Below, one piece after another: positions 54,455 to 63,696 of a stretch of 64,000 nucleotides of DNA. The stretch lies in assembly GCF_002933465.1 (NCBI RefSeq), contig NZ_PSZE01000036.1, positions 1 through 64,000 of the forward strand. The letters are read 5' to 3'. The stretch comes from Nocardia nova (GTDB taxonomy: Bacteria > Actinomycetota > Actinomycetes > Mycobacteriales > Mycobacteriaceae). A program made the position numbers and the translations under genes. A model generated the notes under the pieces. It saw only the letters and a list, made by a program, of their open reading frames with translations, ran no database searches and was not told the origin of the DNA. Each line of letters begins with the position of its first letter. Position 1 is the stretch's first letter.

Positions 54455-54922
54455 GTGCGATGGCTCGACGACCAGGAAATGCGCGCCTGGAAGGCGTTGC
54501 TCTCCGGCTGGGCGCTGCTCGAGCGGCAGATCGACGGCCAGCTCAAACGCGATGCCGGACTGTCCCACGGGCAATACGAGGTGCTGGTCCGGCTGGCCGA
54601 CGCCCCCGACAGCACCCTCCGGATGACCGCGCTCGCCGACTCGCTCATCAACTCCAAGAGCAGGTTGAGCTATCAAGTGGACCAGCTGGAGAAGGCTGGA
54701 CTGGTCTGCCGCGGGACCGTTCCCGGCGACAGCCGCGGGGTCACCGCCACGCTGACCGACAAGGGCCGCCGCGCACTCGAACAAGCGGCTCCCGGGCACG
54801 TCACATTGGTCCGCGATCTGCTGATCGACGTTCTCACGCCGACACAGTTGACCGCCCTGGCCGACGGCCTCGGCGAAGTCGCACGCCGGATCCAGCAAGC
54901 GGAACGCCAGACCGAAGGCTGA
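54455..54922 (+). CDS. MarR-family regulator
   Basis: A 155-residue winged-helix regulator (LRMTALADSLINSKSRLSYQVDQLEKAGLVCRGTVPGDSRGVTATLTDKG). Dimerisation helices are at both ends. GTG at 54455; no ribosome site is evident, so the transcript may be leaderless. Divergent from the dioxygenase with two AT-rich palindromes between. Probably responds to a phenolic compound; not shown by sequence. Confidence 0.92.
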   Translation: MRWLDDQEMRAWKALLSGWALLERQIDGQLKRDAGLSHGQYEVLVRLADAPDSTLRMTALADSLINSKSRLSYQVDQLEKAGLVCRGTVPGDSRGVTATLTDKGRRALEQAAPGHVTLVRDLLIDVLTPTQLTALADGLGEVARRIQQAERQTEG

Positions 54923-54978
54923 GGCCGGCCCTGGTCGGCATCGCTTTCCTTCTCGTGGTGCCGATCCCGCCGGTGAGC

Positions 54979-56376
54979 TCAGTCGGCGGGCAGTTCGATC
55001 CCTTCGGCGGCGACCTTGGCGGTTACCTCCTCGGGGAAAATGTTGCGGAACAGATACAGATCCTGGCCGAGCCGCCAGCCCGGAGCCAGCGCGACCGCAT
55101 AACGTTCGAAGTAGCCGAGCTGCTTGCCCATCAGCAACAACTGTTGCGGGCCCGAGGCGCCTCGGCGTTTGCCGAATTCCACCAGCCGGGCCGCGACCTT
55201 GCCCATATCCAGTTTCGCCAGCTTGCCCGACAGCACCGGCGCCAGCGCGGTCGCCAGCTGCCTGCCGATGGTGGCGTCGTCACCGTCGTCGCCGTCGAGC
55301 AGATCCAGTTCCCGCAGTGCCCGCGCGACCGGGCGGAAGTCACCGTCGATCGCGCTGGCGTGGAACAGCGCGCGCACGAATGCGCGCCACTGCGGCGTCA
55401 TGGTGCCGACGATGCCGAAATCGAGCATGGCGGCCCGGCCGTCGTCGAGCAGCCAGAGGTTTCCGGCATGCACGTCGCCGTGGAAAAGGCCGTGCACCAC
55501 AACACTTTCCACCCACGCCTTGACCAGTCGGCGGATCAGCAGCTCGGGGTCTGGATGGGCGGCGCGGATGTCGTCGAAGCGGTCGAGCGGCATACCACGC
55601 ATCCGCTCCATGCAGAGCACGCGCGGGCCGCAGTACTCCCAGTACACCTCGGGGACGACTACACCGGTGTTGTCGCCGAAGGCGGCCAGATCGGCCCTCG
55701 CCTGCGCCTGGTTGCGGGCCTCGTTGCGGAAGTCCAGCTCGGCGACGGTGGTGACGTACAGATCGCGCACCACGCCTTCGGCATTGGCGATACGGGCGTT
55801 CTCCGAACGTTTGGTGAGCGTGCCGGCCAGCCGGTAGGCGGCGCGCAGATCGACGATCATGCGGCGGGCGATGTCGGGGCGCTGCACCTTCAGCACCGCC
55901 GGGCGGCCGTCGGCAAGCACGCAGGCGTGCACCTGAGCCACCGAGGCGGCCGAGAGCGGTTCGTCGTCGAATTCCCGGAACAGCCGGTCGATCGGGGCAC
56001 CGAGATCGGCCTCGATCACCGCGCGGGCGTCGGTGGCCGGAAACGGCGGCACGTCATCGAGGCAGCGCAGGCACGCGTCGGCGAGTTCGTCCGGAAACGA
56101 GGCCGGCGACGATGCGATGAGCTGGCCGAGTTTGACGAACATCGGGCCCAGCGCCTCGAAACCGTCGACCGTGCCGTCGGCCATCGCCCGTCGCCGCTTA
56201 GCCGGGCGCAGACCTTCGCGCAGCACTCGGCGCGTCACCCGGCTGCCGATCGTCGTGCCGATCGCGGCGGTACGCCGGAACTCCGCGAATCCGAATTTCT
56301 CCAGCGCCGGTACCGGCTGCGGCGGAGTCGCCCCCGCGCCCGGTCCGGAGGCGGTCTGCGTGGCCGCCGCCGTCAC
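54979..56376 (-). CDS. ABC1/UbiB-family atypical kinase
   Basis: A 465-residue UbiB/AarF-type protein. Family motifs: the extended KxGQ motif FVKLGQLIASSP, Ala-rich loop LSAASVAQVH, LKVQRPDI with the ATP-site Lys, HGDVHAGN in the catalytic loop and LDFG for metal binding. Such proteins support biosynthesis or distribution of isoprenoid lipids. The GTG at 56376 opens a short low-complexity tail. Monocistronic; its N-terminal neighbour is an antigen-85-like gene about 270 bases away. The 56377-56648 gap contains no confident gene. Confidence 0.9.
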   Translation of the reverse strand: MTAAATQTASGPGAGATPPQPVPALEKFGFAEFRRTAAIGTTIGSRVTRRVLREGLRPAKRRRAMADGTVDGFEALGPMFVKLGQLIASSPASFPDELADACLRCLDDVPPFPATDARAVIEADLGAPIDRLFREFDDEPLSAASVAQVHACVLADGRPAVLKVQRPDIARRMIVDLRAAYRLAGTLTKRSENARIANAEGVVRDLYVTTVAELDFRNEARNQAQARADLAAFGDNTGVVVPEVYWEYCGPRVLCMERMRGMPLDRFDDIRAAHPDPELLIRRLVKAWVESVVVHGLFHGDVHAGNLWLLDDGRAAMLDFGIVGTMTPQWRAFVRALFHASAIDGDFRPVARALRELDLLDGDDGDDATIGRQLATALAPVLSGKLAKLDMGKVAARLVEFGKRRGASGPQQLLLMGKQLGYFERYAVALAPGWRLGQDLYLFRNIFPEEVTAKVAAEGIELPAD

Positions 56377-56648
56377 CGAAGGACCCCGCCGGTCACCTGC
56401 TCACCTGCCCGAATCATTCGTTGCGACCATCCCATCGTCGTATGGTTCGTGCACAGTCTACGACTGCCAGGCCACCGTACCGGCCGGTGTGACCCGCCGC
56501 ACCCGCAGACCGGCCGCCCACAGGGCCATGGCGATGTCGACCAACTGTTCGGGGAGGCGAGCCCTCAGCGGGGCGGCCACGGTGCTGCGCCCGCACGAGG
56601 AGATCGCCTTCGCCGCGGCCGGCACGGAACCCACCGATGTCCTCGCCT

Positions 56649-57671
56649 TCAGGGGGCGATGCCGAGGCCCGCGGCGAGTACCGGCCAGGAGCGTTTCAGC
56701 GCGTCCTGCCAGTAACCCCACGAGTGTGTGCCCGTGGGTTCGAAGTCGAAGGTCGCCGGAATTCCCAACTCCCCCAGACGAGTCGACATATTGTGCGTAC
56801 ACCAGTTCACCGCGGCCTCGATCACCCCGCCGATCACGAGCTGATCCAGATATCCGCGCGGCCCCGGCTGCATATGGTCAGCGCCGTACACGTCGTACAT
56901 ACCGGGCACACCGGTGCCGGTGGAGATGAACAGATTCAGTCCCCGCAGCCCGTCGGCATGCACGTACGGGTCGTTGGCCGCCCACATCGGATCGTCGTCG
57001 GGGCCGTACATGTTCTCCACATCGCCGCCGCCCCACGTCTGCACCGCCATTTTGACGAATTCACGGCCGATCGGATCACTGATCTGCGCACATCCAGAAT
57101 ACGCGGCCACCGAGCGATACAGTCCGGGGGCGGCGATCGGCAACTGCAACACCGAGGTCCCCGAGGTAGACAACCCGGCCAGCGCGTTGGCGCCGGTGGT
57201 GCGATAGCGCCCGTCGATCAGCGGCGGCAGTTCCGCGGTGAGGAACGTCTTCCATTTGTACACACCGAGTTTCGGATCCGGCGCCCGCCAGTCGGTGTAG
57301 TAACTCCAGCGGCCCCCGGCCGGCTGCACGACATAGGTCTGCTTCGCGGACAGGAAGCCCGCGACATCGGTGTTGCGCTCCCACGTGGCCGAATCCTGGC
57401 CTCCCCCACCGCCGTTGAGCAGATACAGCACCGGCGCGGGGGCCTGGTCGTCGGCGGGCAGCTGCACCTTCACCATGATGTCGGTGTTCATCGCCGCCGA
57501 ATGCACCCGCAATTGCTCGGTGCGCGGATCGAGCTGCCAGCTGCCGGTGACCGCCGACCCGTCCGCGGCGACCGGTTCGGGTTGTGCCCCGGCGGGCGCG
57601 GCCCCCAGCACCGCGCCCGCCAGCCCCAGAACGACGGGAATGATGCTGCCGCACAGCACCTTTCCGAACAT
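56649..57671 (-). CDS. Antigen-85-like secreted esterase / mycolyltransferase-fold protein
   Basis: A 340-residue exported alpha/beta hydrolase of the esterase-D/antigen 85 family, related to enzymes that transfer mycolic acids to trehalose and arabinogalactan. Signal peptide: MFGKVLCGSIIPVVLGLAGAVL...AGA. The nucleophile elbow is GLSTSGTS, where true antigen-85 proteins have GLSMGG/SS; His is in GTHSWGYW. The sugar-binding loop region (WERNTDVAGFL, WSYYTDW) is present. ATG at 57671, with GAAGGAG upstream. Whether it is a mycolyltransferase or only an esterase is open. Confidence 0.9.
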   Translation of the reverse strand: MFGKVLCGSIIPVVLGLAGAVLGAAPAGAQPEPVAADGSAVTGSWQLDPRTEQLRVHSAAMNTDIMVKVQLPADDQAPAPVLYLLNGGGGGQDSATWERNTDVAGFLSAKQTYVVQPAGGRWSYYTDWRAPDPKLGVYKWKTFLTAELPPLIDGRYRTTGANALAGLSTSGTSVLQLPIAAPGLYRSVAAYSGCAQISDPIGREFVKMAVQTWGGGDVENMYGPDDDPMWAANDPYVHADGLRGLNLFISTGTGVPGMYDVYGADHMQPGPRGYLDQLVIGGVIEAAVNWCTHNMSTRLGELGIPATFDFEPTGTHSWGYWQDALKRSWPVLAAGLGIAP

Positions 57672-57724
57672 GGGAACTCCTTCGTGAGGTAATGGATCGC
57701 CGCAGAGACGGGCCGAGACGAAAG

Positions 57725-57765
57725 GCCCGCCGGGCGATGCGGTGTGAGGGCATCGCCCGGCGGGC
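57725..57765. terminator. Strong hairpin between lipase and antigen-85-like genes
   Basis: A perfect 16-bp stem (GCCCGCCGGGCGATGC at 57725-57740, complement at 57750-57765) with a 9-base loop, right after the lipase stop. A shortened sibling (GCCCGCCGG stem) lies at 63302-63341. Confidence 0.85.
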
Positions 57766-57777
57766 AGGTCGGACGGC

Positions 57778-59004
57778 TCAGAGCTTGCCGCCGCCGCCCA
57801 GCAGCCACGGGTTGAAACTGCAGGTCAACGCCGGAGTCTGGGCCGGATCCAGGGCATGCAGGATGATCGACAGCACCCGCGGCGAATACATCATCGTCAG
57901 ATGATCCGACAGGTCCTGCTCGCATCCGTCCTGCAAGGTGACGTTCTCGACCGTCGCACCGGGCCCGGGCTGCAGGAACGTCAGGTCGTACGGCGTGGTG
58001 ACCTCGTCGTAGCGGGTGCCGACCACCGTGTAGTCCACACCGGGCATGGTGTCGCCACCTGCGTTGAGCTGATTGACGAAATCCGAACCGACCGTCTGCT
58101 GAATACCGGAGTGGCCCACGAAGATCTCCACCAGACCCAGCACGTCGATGCCGAAGTTGTTGATGGCCCGGCCCAACGCCCCGATACCGTCCAGGGTCGT
58201 GCCATGATTGGTCGCCCCGAAGGTCATCATGTGATGCACCTTCGCCGCACCCCCGTCGAACTTCAGATACCAGCGCGACATCACGCCACCCTGCGAATGG
58301 CCGACCAGATTCACCTTCTGCGATCCGGTCGCCGCCAGCACCCGATCCACGAACTGCGCCAACTGCTTCGACGAATCCTGAATCAAACCGGTGCCGTTGG
58401 CGCCCGGCAGCACCGACCCCAGACCGCCACCCTGAATCAGGTTCGACTTGCCGTAATTGAAAGTGAACACGCAATAACCGGCGTCGTGGATCGGCTGGCT
58501 GATGTAGGAGAAGTTGTCGTAGGCGTTCTCCCACGTCCCGTGCACCAACACCACCGGCTCCGGATGCGCCGCGGTCGGCTTGCAGTTCCAGTCGTTGCTT
58601 CCCGGCGGCGCCGCATCCGGATGCAGCAGCCCATACCCGAAGGCGGCCAGGAACGAACTCTGCGCCGGGCCGTAACCGACTGTGTCGCTGGCGGTTCCAC
58701 CCGACGACCCCGAGCTGGACCCGGAACCGCCGTAGCAGTCACCGGAGCCGTTGCCGGAGCCTGCACCACTGCCGGAGGTGCAGGCCGAACCGGTGCCGGC
58801 GCTGCCGGTGTCGGCGATCGGGTGGGCGTCGGGATTCTTCAGTCCCTGGTCGATGAAGTCGACCAGTTGCTGCTCCTGCTGCTGATCGTTCGGCGCCACC
58901 GCCGGCTCGGCGTCGGCGCCGATCCCCGCGAAGCCCATCATCAACAGCGAAACCCCCACGACGACCGCTGCGTTCAGCGACCTGCAGCGGGTGTTTGGTC
59001 TCAT
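57778..59004 (-). CDS. Secreted triacylglycerol lipase/esterase (LipA/EstA type)
   Basis: A 408-residue exported lipase. Signal peptide: NAAVVVGVSLLMMGFAG...ADA. A Gly/Ser-rich linker with two Cys (about 65-105) is followed by the lipase domain: VVLVHGTWEN, nucleophile in GHSQGGVMSRW, candidate Asp in VGTRYDEV and His in DLSDHLTM. ATG at 59004. The long flexible linker may anchor or space the enzyme at the cell surface. It is the first gene of its unit, ending in a strong hairpin. Confidence 0.92.
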   Translation of the reverse strand: MRPNTRCRSLNAAVVVGVSLLMMGFAGIGADAEPAVAPNDQQQEQQLVDFIDQGLKNPDAHPIADTGSAGTGSACTSGSGAGSGNGSGDCYGGSGSSSGSSGGTASDTVGYGPAQSSFLAAFGYGLLHPDAAPPGSNDWNCKPTAAHPEPVVLVHGTWENAYDNFSYISQPIHDAGYCVFTFNYGKSNLIQGGGLGSVLPGANGTGLIQDSSKQLAQFVDRVLAATGSQKVNLVGHSQGGVMSRWYLKFDGGAAKVHHMMTFGATNHGTTLDGIGALGRAINNFGIDVLGLVEIFVGHSGIQQTVGSDFVNQLNAGGDTMPGVDYTVVGTRYDEVTTPYDLTFLQPGPGATVENVTLQDGCEQDLSDHLTMMYSPRVLSIILHALDPAQTPALTCSFNPWLLGGGGKL

Positions 59005-59381
59005 GGGTGAACCTTTCGTCAGAACATCGGCGTTCTTTGTTGCGATGCGCGACCGCGAGCCGCACAGCCGAAACTGAACTCAGACGCTAAAGTCGCTGAC
59101 GAGCCGCCGATATGGACAAAGGCAGTCTCTTCGAAATCTCACGAGACGCCGAACGGACCGCAGTGAAGTTGCACAGCCGGGCGAATTGTCCGGCGAGGAC
59201 GGAGCTTCTCCCGAATCGGCGCAGTCACAGCAGTAACACCGAATGTGCCGTGAAATATCAAGCGATACAACCAATTACGACGCAATCACGAACAGATAGC
59301 GGATTCTCACTGGGGAGGAGTTGTCCGTCCGGTCCGGTCCACGTGCGTACGTGGCACGGCCCCACGTCGTCTGGAGTCCTG
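59005..59381. other. Divergent promoter region, nothing specific recognised
   Basis: A 377-base gap between the leftward lipase and the rightward DUF218 gene. The frame upstream of the DUF218 start stays open for 90 codons but does not look coding. No dyad was found. Confidence 0.5.
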
Positions 59382-60008
59382 ATGCCCGGCATTCGTACCG
59401 CACTGCGGCCCACCGGTTTTCGCTCGCTCGCCGCCGCCGCGCTGGCCGTCGGTGCCCTCACCGCGGTCGAGCTCCCCACCGCCGCGGCCGATCCGCTCAC
59501 CGATGCCGCCGGTGTCATCGAACAGCTACGCGCCGTCGGCGATCCGCTGCCGCCGCTGCCCGCCCCGCACGGGCCGACCACCGCGATCGTGGTGCTCGGT
59601 TACGGGCTGATGCCCGACGGGAGCATGCGTCCCGAACTCGTAGCCCGGCTGCAGGCGGCGCTCGTGCAGGCGATGGTGTCGCCGGCCTCGCCGCTCATCG
59701 TCACCGGCGGAAATCCGCGGGGCGGCATCACCGAAGCCGACGCCATGGCCCGCTGGCTCGTCGCCCACGGCACAGCCCCCGACCGGATACACATCGAATC
59801 ACGTGCCAGCGACACCATCGAAAACGCCACCAACTCCGCGGAAATGATGCACGCACTGGGCGCCGGCGACGCGGTGGTCGTCACCTCGGCCGACCACATG
59901 CCCCGCGCCGTCGCCGATTTCGTCGATGCGGGTGTGCCGGTGGTGGGCACGGTCAGCCCGCAGGATCTGCCGCCAGTGGTACTCGGGGTGTTCGGGCCAC
60001 AGGGGTGA
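59382..60008 (+). CDS. Exported DUF218 (YdcF/SanA-like) protein
   Basis: A 208-residue DUF218 protein behind a signal peptide (GFRSLAAAALAVGALTAVELPTAAADP). Family motifs: AIVVLGYGLMPDGSMRPELVARLQAAL, PLIVTGGNPRGGITEADAMARWL and RASDTIENATNS. Members have a Rossmann-like fold and affect cell-envelope integrity; the biochemistry is unclear. ATG at 59382 follows GGAG. Convergent with the second antigen-85-like gene. Confidence 0.88.
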   Translation: MPGIRTALRPTGFRSLAAAALAVGALTAVELPTAAADPLTDAAGVIEQLRAVGDPLPPLPAPHGPTTAIVVLGYGLMPDGSMRPELVARLQAALVQAMVSPASPLIVTGGNPRGGITEADAMARWLVAHGTAPDRIHIESRASDTIENATNSAEMMHALGAGDAVVVTSADHMPRAVADFVDAGVPVVGTVSPQDLPPVVLGVFGPQG

Positions 60009-60014
60009 AACCGG

Positions 60015-60065
60015 CACCGCAGTGAATTCGACACCGCAATGAATTCGACACAGCAATGAAACCGG
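60015..60065. repeat. Three tandem 17-bp repeats
   Basis: Units CACCGCAGTGAATTCGA (60015-60031), CACCGCAATGAATTCGA (60032-60048) and CACAGCAATGAAACCGG (60049-60065) lie between convergent genes. A further GTGAAACCGG precedes them. Probably slippage-derived. Confidence 0.85.
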
Positions 60066-60079
60066 AGCCGCCGGCCGTC

Positions 60080-61117
60080 TCAGCGCGGGCCCCAGGTCCG
60101 CGCGATACCGAGTCCGACGGCCAGCGCATCCCACGCCGACGGCAGTGCGGCGGTGAAATCCGGCCATGAGTGCGTCCCCGCGGGGATGTAGCGCACGGTG
60201 GCCGGGATGTTCAGCTGAGCGAGCCGCGCGGCGAAGCGTTCGGTACACGTGCGCGCCCCCGCCTCCAGCGCCACGCCTCCGCCCGCGGACCGCAGCGCGG
60301 CGGCGACGTCGTGCGCGGTGGCGATCGCGGTCAGATCCGGTGGGCTCGGCAGACCCGTGGCCGCCGACAGATAGATCGGAGTGCCGCGCAGGGTATCGGC
60401 GCCCAGATAGCTGTCGTGGGCCGCCCATTCCGGCGAATTCGGTGGGCCCCAGAGGTTTTCGGGGTTGCCGCCGCGCGAGGCCACGGTGATGCGAGTGACG
60501 GCCTGGCCGACCTCGTCGGCGGTGGAATAACATCCGCTGATGCCCGCGACCGCGCGATAGAAGCCAGGGTGGCGCTGCGCCAGCATCATCGCCGCCTGCG
60601 CGCCCATCGACACTCCCGCGATGGCCCGGCGCCCGTCGGAAGGCAGATATTTCTCCACGATCGGTGGAAGTTCCTCGACGAGGAAGGTCTCCCAGCGGTT
60701 GAGGCCCAGGTTCTGGTCGTAGTGGTCCCAGTCGGCGTACATACTGCCCACGCCGTCACCGGGCAGCACCACGTCCACCGGTTTGCCGGCGAAGAAGCGC
60801 GCGGCGTCGCCGCCGGTGAGCCAGCCCGAAGTCGCCGCACCCTCCACGCCGTCGAGAAGATAGAGGGTGGGCCGGGGTTCGCTCCCCGGGCCGTGCAGCA
60901 CATCAATGGGCACCACCCGATGCATCGCGGCGGAGGCGACATACAGCCGATCCCAGCCCAGTCCGCGTGCTTCGGTGCGCACCAATTCCGTTCGCGTCAC
61001 GGCGGGATCGATCGCGGGCGGGGTCGGAGGCGGGGCGGGGTCGGCGCGCACCGGGGCGGCCGCCATCGCGCCGGCTGCCACGGCCAAGGCGGCGCCCAGC
61101 GCCGCACGAGTGATCAC
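60080..61117 (-). CDS. Antigen-85-like secreted esterase, coupled to the desaturase
   Basis: A 345-residue exported esterase-D/antigen 85 family protein. Signal peptide: ITRAALGAALAVAAGAMAAAPVRA. Catalytic Ser in GVSMGAQAAM (close to the classical motif), His in GTHSWPDF. GTG at 61117 overlaps the stop of the acyl-ACP desaturase gene (GTGA). It is therefore translated from the same mRNA as the desaturase and the PucR regulator. This links secreted mycolyl- or acyl-transfer with fatty-acid modification. True mycolyltransferase activity is unproven. Confidence 0.9.
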   Translation of the reverse strand: MITRAALGAALAVAAGAMAAAPVRADPAPPPTPPAIDPAVTRTELVRTEARGLGWDRLYVASAAMHRVVPIDVLHGPGSEPRPTLYLLDGVEGAATSGWLTGGDAARFFAGKPVDVVLPGDGVGSMYADWDHYDQNLGLNRWETFLVEELPPIVEKYLPSDGRRAIAGVSMGAQAAMMLAQRHPGFYRAVAGISGCYSTADEVGQAVTRITVASRGGNPENLWGPPNSPEWAAHDSYLGADTLRGTPIYLSAATGLPSPPDLTAIATAHDVAAALRSAGGGVALEAGARTCTERFAARLAQLNIPATVRYIPAGTHSWPDFTAALPSAWDALAVGLGIARTWGPR

Positions 61118-62073
61118 CGCTGCACCACCTCCGGACCGTCCGCGAACGCCGTTTCGCGGCCGCGCGCTCGTTCCCGCCGTTCCCGGAAACGGTCGGCCGT
61201 CTTCTCCAGAGCGGCCAAATAGGCAGCCAATTCGTCGCGGGCCCGCTCCCCCGTGCCGGTCAGGTCGGTGCGATCGAACACATGCCAGTTTCGCAGCAGC
61301 GGACGCAGCACCGTCTCCAGATGCTGCGGCGGATCGTAGATGCCGTGGGCGGCCAGCAGCAGCGCGTGGCGCCGGAAGCCGGGCCGGGCCGAACCGGGCA
61401 TGCGGAAGCCGGTGACCGCCTCGGTGATCGCACACATCATCGCGTCCGGAGCCAGCTCGAGGGCGGCCCGGGAGATGTTGCGGTAGAAGATCATATGCAG
61501 GTTCTCGTCGGTGGCGATGCGCGACAGCATCCGGTCGGCGATCGGTTCACCACAGGCGATGCCGGTGTTGCGGTGACTGATCCGGGTGGCCAGCTCCTGC
61601 AGTGTCACACAGGCCAACCCGCGCAGCAACCGCGAGGCCTCCGGCGCGGCAACGCCGCTGGTCAGCCGCATCATCCGGGCGCGTTCCAGCGCAACGGGAT
61701 CCACCGCGCGGGTCACCACCAGGTAGTCGCGGATCACAATGGCGTGGCGGTTCTCCTCCGCGGTCCAGCATCCCACCCACGCTCCCCAGGCCCCGCCGCT
61801 GCCGAACATCTCGGTGATCACACGATGGCAGGAGGGCAGATCGTCCTCGGCGAGCAGATTGGTCACCAGCGCCACCCGTGCGACCTCCGGCAACGCCGAT
61901 TGTTCCGGCGCCCAATCGTTTCCGCCCAGCGCCGCGAAATTGCGGCCCCCACCCCAGGGCACGTAGTCGTGCGGATGCCAGGCGCGCGACTTGCGCAGAT
62001 GATCTGCGAGGCAGCGCTCGGCGACAGGCTCCAACTCGTGGAGCAGATCGCGATCGGTCACGGCGACGTTCAC
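61114..62073 (-). CDS. Acyl-ACP desaturase (DesA-type diiron enzyme)
   Basis: A 319-residue soluble diiron desaturase. Iron ligands are in the paired motifs EENRH (near 110) and DENLH (near 190), with TLQELATRISHRN between. DesA proteins introduce double bonds in acyl-ACP and are needed for mycolic-acid synthesis in related genera. GTG at 62073 overlaps the PucR stop by 4 bases and has GAGGAG upstream; an earlier GTG two codons up is poorer. Middle gene of PucR-desaturase-esterase. Confidence 0.92.
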   Translation of the reverse strand: MNVAVTDRDLLHELEPVAERCLADHLRKSRAWHPHDYVPWGGGRNFAALGGNDWAPEQSALPEVARVALVTNLLAEDDLPSCHRVITEMFGSGGAWGAWVGCWTAEENRHAIVIRDYLVVTRAVDPVALERARMMRLTSGVAAPEASRLLRGLACVTLQELATRISHRNTGIACGEPIADRMLSRIATDENLHMIFYRNISRAALELAPDAMMCAITEAVTGFRMPGSARPGFRRHALLLAAHGIYDPPQHLETVLRPLLRNWHVFDRTDLTGTGERARDELAAYLAALEKTADRFRERRERARGRETAFADGPEVVQR

Positions 62074-63266
62074 CCACACTCCTCGGTGCTCGAATCGGTT
62101 CCGAGGTCGAAGGCCAGCAACGCCAGGCTCGCGCGCGCCAGACCGTCCGGGCGGGCCAGTTCGATTCCGGTCAGTCGCTCGATGCGCCGCACCCGGTGCG
62201 CGACGCTGTTCGGGTGAATCGCCAGCCGCACCGCGGTCGATTTGCGGTCCAGACCCGAATCCACATAGGTGCGCAGGGTTTCCAGCAGATCCGGATGCTG
62301 CCGCAACGGACCGAGCACCGCGGCCAGATGCGCACGCGCCGGGCCGGGCCGGGTCAGCTGGTACTCCACCGCCACGTCGGCGATCTCGTAGAGCCCCGGC
62401 GGGCGGCCCAGTGCGCGTACCAGTTCCAGCAGTTCATGGGCCTGGGCGGCCAGCTCCGGAATACGTGCTGTGGGACCGGTAACGGCGGTCGCGGTCAGCG
62501 GCACCGAGGCCGCCGCGGACAGTACGTCCAGTGTGTCGGCGGTCAATACCGGGGCGTCGATGCGGGCGGTGACATCGGGGCCGTCGACCGGCACCAGCAC
62601 GGTGCCGCCATCGACGGAGAGCAGTGACAGCGCCCGCGAACCCAGCACCGGCGCCAGCGCGCTCTGCAGTCGGCGCAGTTTGCGGCGGGCCACGGTTTCG
62701 GCATTGCGACGCGGATCGGATTCGCCGGGATGCGGGGCGATCGACAGCGCCACCACCTGATAGGCGGGCGCGACCACGATCCCGGTGCGGCGGGCCAGCG
62801 CCGCGCGGCCGTGTCCGCTGAGCAAGGCGGTGACCAAGGTCTGGGCCGCGGTCTGATGATGCCGTGCGGCCGAGCGGTGTTCGTCGAGATAGGCGGCCGA
62901 GGTCGCTACCGTCACCGTCTCCAGCAGGCGCAGCGCCTGCTCGGCGTCGGCGAACAATGTCTCGCCGTCGCCGCGGCCACCGGCGATATCGCTGAACGCG
63001 CGCCGCACCGCCTCGTGATAGGCGCGCAGCACGGTGTCGAGGTCGATGCCCTCACGCGCCCAGGCGCCGACTCGGCCGACCAGTTCTGCCAGCCGCGCGG
63101 CATCCGCCGGTTCAGGATCGGGTTCGGCGACCATGTCGGCGGCCAGGGCGAGACATTCACGGACCCCCGCGCCGAATTCGGCGGTGGCGTCGGAATGTGG
63201 CGCCGACGCGTCGGTACCCACGCTTCGGGTCAGAGTCGCCGCCAGGCTGGGTGCGGATGGTGTCAT
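62070..63266 (-). CDS. PucR/CdaR-family transcriptional regulator
   Basis: A 398-residue regulator: N-terminal sensory helices (about 20-150), a central GGDEF-like region (about 165-290) and the C-terminal PucR HTH (LLETLRTYVDSGLDRKSTAVRLAIHPNSVAHRVRRIERLTG). ATG at 63266 has GGAG seven bases upstream; the previous 31 in-frame codons are not coding-like. It heads the operon with the desaturase and the antigen-85-like gene and probably controls it in response to a metabolite. Confidence 0.9.
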   Translation of the reverse strand: MTPSAPSLAATLTRSVGTDASAPHSDATAEFGAGVRECLALAADMVAEPDPEPADAARLAELVGRVGAWAREGIDLDTVLRAYHEAVRRAFSDIAGGRGDGETLFADAEQALRLLETVTVATSAAYLDEHRSAARHHQTAAQTLVTALLSGHGRAALARRTGIVVAPAYQVVALSIAPHPGESDPRRNAETVARRKLRRLQSALAPVLGSRALSLLSVDGGTVLVPVDGPDVTARIDAPVLTADTLDVLSAAASVPLTATAVTGPTARIPELAAQAHELLELVRALGRPPGLYEIADVAVEYQLTRPGPARAHLAAVLGPLRQHPDLLETLRTYVDSGLDRKSTAVRLAIHPNSVAHRVRRIERLTGIELARPDGLARASLALLAFDLGTDSSTEECG

Positions 63267-63696
63267 CGGGTCGCTCCAGAATCTCTCCCCGCGCGAAGTG
63301 TGCCCGCCGGATGCCTTGGGGTGAGGGTGCACCCGGCGGGCGGTTCCACTGCTACGCACAGTGACCGCGTCGAGGAAGGGGTTGGAAGTCCTGGTGCCGC
63401 GGGTCGAGCTGTGCGCCGTGAGCGGCGGCTTCGAGTCGGGAGCCGCTCACCGGTGGCCGGTCCGGCGTCCGCACTGCTGACCTCCTCTCCTTCCGAAAGG
63501 TGCGGGTGCGCCGGTTGCCGAACGCGGCACCGTCCGCGCAAAAACCGGTGCCGCGTTCACATCACGGTACGGCCACGGAATCGCCTCGAACCCGAAACAC
63601 CGGCGATCCGATGACAATTCATGAATCGCACCCGGAGCGGCTGGGGTCGCGGCACAACTGATCCGCGCCCCCGCACCAGCGAACGACGCGGCCGTT
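63267..63696. other. Intergenic region with two hairpins
   Basis: A 430-base gap. It holds a 9-bp hairpin at 63302-63341 (GCCCGCCGG arm, 22-base loop) and the stronger hairpin at 63520-63558. No gene recognised. Confidence 0.6.
63520..63558. terminator. Hairpin downstream of the partial lipase gene
   Basis: A perfect 13-bp stem (GAACGCGGCACCG at 63520-63532, complement at 63546-63558) with a 13-base loop ending in five A residues, beyond the stop of the leftward lipase gene. Confidence 0.7.
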
